6,844 nucleotides of DNA from Bacteroidales bacterium (GTDB lineage: Bacteria > Bacteroidota > Bacteroidia > Bacteroidales > Muribaculaceae). Where the stretch lies: assembly GCA_004552725.1 (NCBI GenBank), contig SFNM01000100.1, positions 1 through 6,844 on the forward strand. The letters run 5' to 3'. The notes beneath the pieces were generated by a model. The model had not been told where the DNA came from, searched no databases, and was given only the letters and a program-made list of their open reading frames with translations. Shown piece by piece: positions 4,830 through 6,844 of this stretch. Made by a program: the position numbers and the translations under genes. Positions within the stretch are counted from its first letter, which is position 1. Every line of letters begins with the position of its first letter.

Positions 4830-6353
4830 ATGTTTTCCCAACACCCTAAAGGACTCCTTCCCGCAGCGTTGAGCAACATGGGCGAACGCTTCGGCTACTA
4901 CATTATGAATGCCGTGCTGGTTTTGTTCCTCTGCTCGAAATTCGGTTTGAGCAACGAAACTTCGGCGCTAATCTATTCATTCTTTTATGCCGGCATTTAC
5001 ATCCTGAGTTTGGTGGGCGGCTTGATTGCCGACCGCACCAGCAACTATAAGGGCACCATTCAAGTGGGCCTGATTATTATGGCTGCCGGATATGTGATCT
5101 TGTCCATACCTATCTTGGCGACCCCGGAAAATAGCACCTGGTTGCTGACTGTGACTTGCGTGGCTCTGTTTATGATCGCTTTCGGCAACGGCCTGTTCAA
5201 AGGCAACTTGCAAGCCATCGTTGGCCAATTGTATGATGATCCCAAGTATGCCAGCAAGCGCGACAGCGGCTTCCAAATCTTCTACGTATTTATCAACGTG
5301 GGCGGTTTGATTGCTCCCTTCGTGGCTCCATTGCTCCGTTCGTGGTGGCTCGGCACAAAAGGTCTGGCTTATAATGCCGACCTGCCTGCTTTGGCCCACC
5401 AATTCATCGAAAAAGGCCAAGCCATGGGCGCTGAAGCATACGACAAATTCACCCAACTGGTGGGCGAAGTCGCTCCCGGTTATAGCGGCGACTTGAGCGC
5501 TTTCTGCACCAACTATCTCGACGCTTTCAACACCGGTATCCACTACTCCTTCATCGCTTCAGTGGCTGCTATGTTGATTTCGTTGGTAATCTTCTTTGTG
5601 TATAAGAACGGCCTTCCCAACCCGCCGAAGAAAGAGGCTGCGGCTGTAGTGAACTATACAGCAGAAGAAAAACAAGCCATGGCCAAGGAAATCAAGCAAC
5701 GTATGTATGCTCTTTTTGCCGTGCTTGGTATCGCAATCTTCTTCTGGTTCTCGTTCCACCAAAACGGTACTTCTCTGTCGCTGTTTGCTCGCGACTTCGT
5801 GAAGAGCGACGCTATCGCTCCTGAAATCTGGCAAGCCGTCAACCCCTTCTTCGTTATCGTCCTCACTCCCGTTATTATGCTGATTTTCGGCGCTTTGAGC
5901 CGTCGCGGCAAAGAAATCTCCACTCCACGCAAAATTGGTATCGGCATGGGTATCGCCGGATTGGCTTATCTGTTCCTGATGATTTACAGCAATATGATGG
6001 GCTATCCCTCGGCCGAAGAATTCACCAAATTGGCACCCAACGTAGCTGAAAACCTCAAGAGCGGCTGGTGGATTATGTTCGTAATCTACTTCTTCCTCAC
6101 CGTGGCTGAATTGTTCATCTCACCCCTTGGTCTTTCATTCGTGTCGAAAGTTGCGCCCAAGAATATGCAAGGCCTGTGCCAAGGCCTTTGGCTTGGTGCC
6201 ACCGCCGTAGGTAACCTTATGCTGTGGGTAGGCCCGTTGATGTACTCCGCATGGCCCATTTGGGAAGCCTGGGGCGTATTCCTCGCCGTCTGCCTCATCT
6301 CCATGGTGGTAATGTTCAGCATGGTTAAGTGGCTCGAACGCGTCACCGCATAA
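4830..6353 (+). CDS. POT/PTR-family transporter, probably peptide:H+ symporter
   Basis: This is a 507-aa inner-membrane protein of the major facilitator superfamily with about 12 predicted membrane segments (roughly 20-38, 44-66, 76-96, 103-122, 146-168, 237-258, 292-310, 336-356, 367-388, 412-434, 446-470, 477-500). POT hallmarks are ERFGYY (19-24), the PTR2 signature FYVFINVGG (151-159), and Glu427 in AELFISPLGLS (426-436), the conserved helix-10 glutamate. The family imports di- and tripeptides with protons. Two oddities stand out. The ExxER proton-coupling motif reads NMGER, with Asn16 in place of the first Glu. A roughly 65-residue hydrophilic segment (172-236) separates helices 5 and 6 and should face the periplasm. 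About 32 of 39 Phe codons are TTC, which suggests strong expression. It starts 72 nt after sufE; I found no good promoter box there. Substrate is unproven. Confidence 0.9.
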   Translation: MFSQHPKGLLPAALSNMGERFGYYIMNAVLVLFLCSKFGLSNETSALIYSFFYAGIYILSLVGGLIADRTSNYKGTIQVGLIIMAAGYVILSIPILATPENSTWLLTVTCVALFMIAFGNGLFKGNLQAIVGQLYDDPKYASKRDSGFQIFYVFINVGGLIAPFVAPLLRSWWLGTKGLAYNADLPALAHQFIEKGQAMGAEAYDKFTQLVGEVAPGYSGDLSAFCTNYLDAFNTGIHYSFIASVAAMLISLVIFFVYKNGLPNPPKKEAAAVVNYTAEEKQAMAKEIKQRMYALFAVLGIAIFFWFSFHQNGTSLSLFARDFVKSDAIAPEIWQAVNPFFVIVLTPVIMLIFGALSRRGKEISTPRKIGIGMGIAGLAYLFLMIYSNMMGYPSAEEFTKLAPNVAENLKSGWWIMFVIYFFLTVAELFISPLGLSFVSKVAPKNMQGLCQGLWLGATAVGNLMLWVGPLMYSAWPIWEAWGVFLAVCLISMVVMFSMVKWLERVTA

Positions 6354-6374
6354 ACATCCTTAAAAATATCCTCT

Positions 6375-6406
6375 CAAAGGAGCAGCGCCACAACGCTGCT
6401 CCTTTG
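6375..6406 (+). terminator. Hairpin terminator after the transporter gene
   Basis: A perfect 13-bp stem (CAAAGGAGCAGCG with CGCTGCTCCTTTG, arms 6375-6387 and 6394-6406) with a 6-nt loop CCACAA lies 21 nt after the transporter stop. The T-rich tail is short and broken (CTTGTTT), but the 3' arm itself ends in TTT. The A-run and T-run at the stem base could let it work on both strands. Confidence 0.8.
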
Positions 6407-6536
6407 CTTGTTTACAAACTCCTCTTGGCCCAACAAGACCCCCTGAGCCACACCCTCCGCGACCTTCAACTCACCGCCCGTCACTTCCTCCACAAATCCC
6501 CCGTCATCAGCAACTAACCACCCCGCCGAATCTTAC

Positions 6537-6554
6537 GCAGATTTAGCAGATTTT
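6537..6554 (+). repeat. Tandem 9-bp repeat (GCAGATTTA/GCAGATTTT)
   Basis: GCAGATTTA (6537-6545) is followed directly by GCAGATTTT (6546-6554), preceded by TTAC. I recall similar GCAGATT-type tandem motifs between genes in other bacterial genomes, but cannot check that here. Two copies only, so it may be minor slippage. Confidence 0.5.
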
Positions 6555-6588
6555 TCGGGCTTGACCACTCACCGGACTGTGGTTGATT

Positions 6589-6620
6589 TGCCCGGAGGGC
6601 ATTTGATGCGCCGGAGACGC
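6589..6620 (+). repeat. Pair of mini-hairpins sharing a CCGGAG core
   Basis: TGCCC-GGA-GGGCA (6589-6601) is a 5-bp stem with a 3-nt loop. Seven bases later GCG-CCGGAGA-CGC (6608-6620) is a 3-bp stem around the same CCGGAG core. The two units look like variants of one design in which the stem differs and the core is kept. Their role is unknown. Confidence 0.45.
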
Positions 6621-6726
6621 TATATTTTCGTATTGCTGTCCGATAAAAGTTGACTGGCGCAACGATATCTGGCTCGGTTGCTGATTATACGGCGGTCGAG
6701 TCTGATTTTTTGATTTACAAGCCCCC

Positions 6727-6844
6727 TCAATCGAAAAGCGAGGGCGTCGGCGGAGCGTCGGACGCCTTGCCGAGTAGGATCTCCCAGTCTTTTTCGGGAT
6801 TGTTGAACAGGCTGTAGAAGTCGACGTAGTACATCAGCGTTATC
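6727..6844 (-). CDS. C-terminal end of an unrecognised protein (5' part outside window)
   Basis: The minus strand encodes 38 codons open from the window edge, ending in a TGA at 6729-6727. The peptide includes MYYVDFYSLFNNPEKDWEI and ends in PPTPSLFD. The mix of aromatic, acidic and helix-forming residues, and its proline-rich hydrophilic tail, look like a genuine protein C-terminus rather than a shadow frame. The final SLFD resembles the last part of beta-clamp-binding peptides (QLSLF) found on some DNA repair and replication proteins, but the Gln is missing, so this is only a hint. I do not recognise the family. The gene converges on the transporter. No clear terminator follows the stop, only a weak 5-bp stem overlapping it. 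Confidence 0.6.
   Translation of the reverse strand, partial: ITLMYYVDFYSLFNNPEKDWEILLGKASDAPPTPSLFD

Larger units (their letters stand above)
6407..6726. other. Gene-free, repeat-rich 320-bp stretch between convergent genes
   Basis: No reading frame here looks like a real gene. A frame running from the transporter tail through the terminator to 6517 gives a protein-like peptide (ending in LHKSPVISN), but its start lies inside the transporter gene and a terminator crosses it. Another start-less plus-strand frame ends at the TGA at 6651-6653. The stretch contains a 9-bp tandem repeat at 6537-6554 and two small hairpins near 6589-6620. Base composition changes abruptly, from C-rich (6420-6530) to mixed sequence. 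It reads as an intergenic graveyard of repeats or decayed mobile DNA; that interpretation is inference. Confidence 0.5.

Noticed and set aside
6329..6517. 62-codon plus-strand frame after the transporter
   Set aside because: Its start is inside the transporter gene in another frame and a strong terminator hairpin crosses it. The part after the terminator looks somewhat protein-like but has no start codon of its own that I can support.
6557..6653. Start-less plus-strand frame through the mini-hairpins
   Set aside because: It looks moderately protein-like but is Arg-rich because it reads the CCGGAG repeats, and has no supported start or recognisable domain.
6727..6792. GC-rich hairpin as a terminator for the right-edge gene
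   Set aside because: The stem overlapping the stop is only about 5 bp with no T tract behind it, and the other GC-rich inverted repeats fall inside the coding region.

Overview
The window looks like chromosomal DNA from a Bacteroidales bacterium, quite possibly a Muribaculaceae-type gut lineage (the family level is a guess). The evidence is a Bacteroidetes-type -7 box (TAnnTTTG) in front of the tRNA gene, start codons without clear Shine-Dalgarno sequences, a Bacteroidetes-style lipobox in the exported enzyme, and protein variants I associate with Bacteroidales (the RlmN, PdxA and POT sequences). No coding sequence in the body of the window looks broken; the two edges are AT-rich or repeat-rich and gene-poor.

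Layout. Positions 1-180 hold no gene. They contain a 19-bp-arm near-perfect palindrome (23-61) and a tandem array of 16- and 18-bp units (95-175) that resembles the multiple terminal repeats of an IS21-type insertion sequence whose body would lie left of the window. Positions 226-387, on the minus strand, form a complete tRNA-Leu(CAA) unit: promoter, tRNA, and a perfect 12-bp hairpin terminator with a T8 tract. A T-rich divergent spacer follows, with a candidate promoter just before rlmN.

Positions 485-4757 are a tightly packed plus-strand cluster: rlmN (23S rRNA A2503 methyltransferase, radical SAM), pdxA (pyridoxal phosphate synthesis), a nucleotidyltransferase, a lipoprotein of the M28/glutaminyl cyclase fold, and sufE (sulfur carrier for Fe-S assembly). 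Gaps are 18 nt, a 4-nt overlap, a 4-nt overlap and 3 nt, so one transcript is very likely. Cofactor themes link several members: RlmN needs an Fe-S cluster, SufE helps supply sulfur for such clusters through a PLP-dependent desulfurase, and PdxA helps make PLP.

After a 72-nt gap comes a 12-TM POT-family transporter (4830-6353). Its codon use is strongly shifted toward C-ending codons compared with rlmN, and its proton-coupling ExxER motif reads NxxER. A strong hairpin terminator (6375-6406) closes the gene. The right edge (6407-6726) is non-coding, with short repeats and mini-hairpins. It is followed by the last 38 codons of an unrecognised minus-strand gene that runs off the window.

I found no CRISPR array, defence island, phage gene or clearly new system. 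The most interesting points are the putative IS end, the glutaminyl cyclase lipoprotein, the altered POT motif and the repeat-rich right edge.
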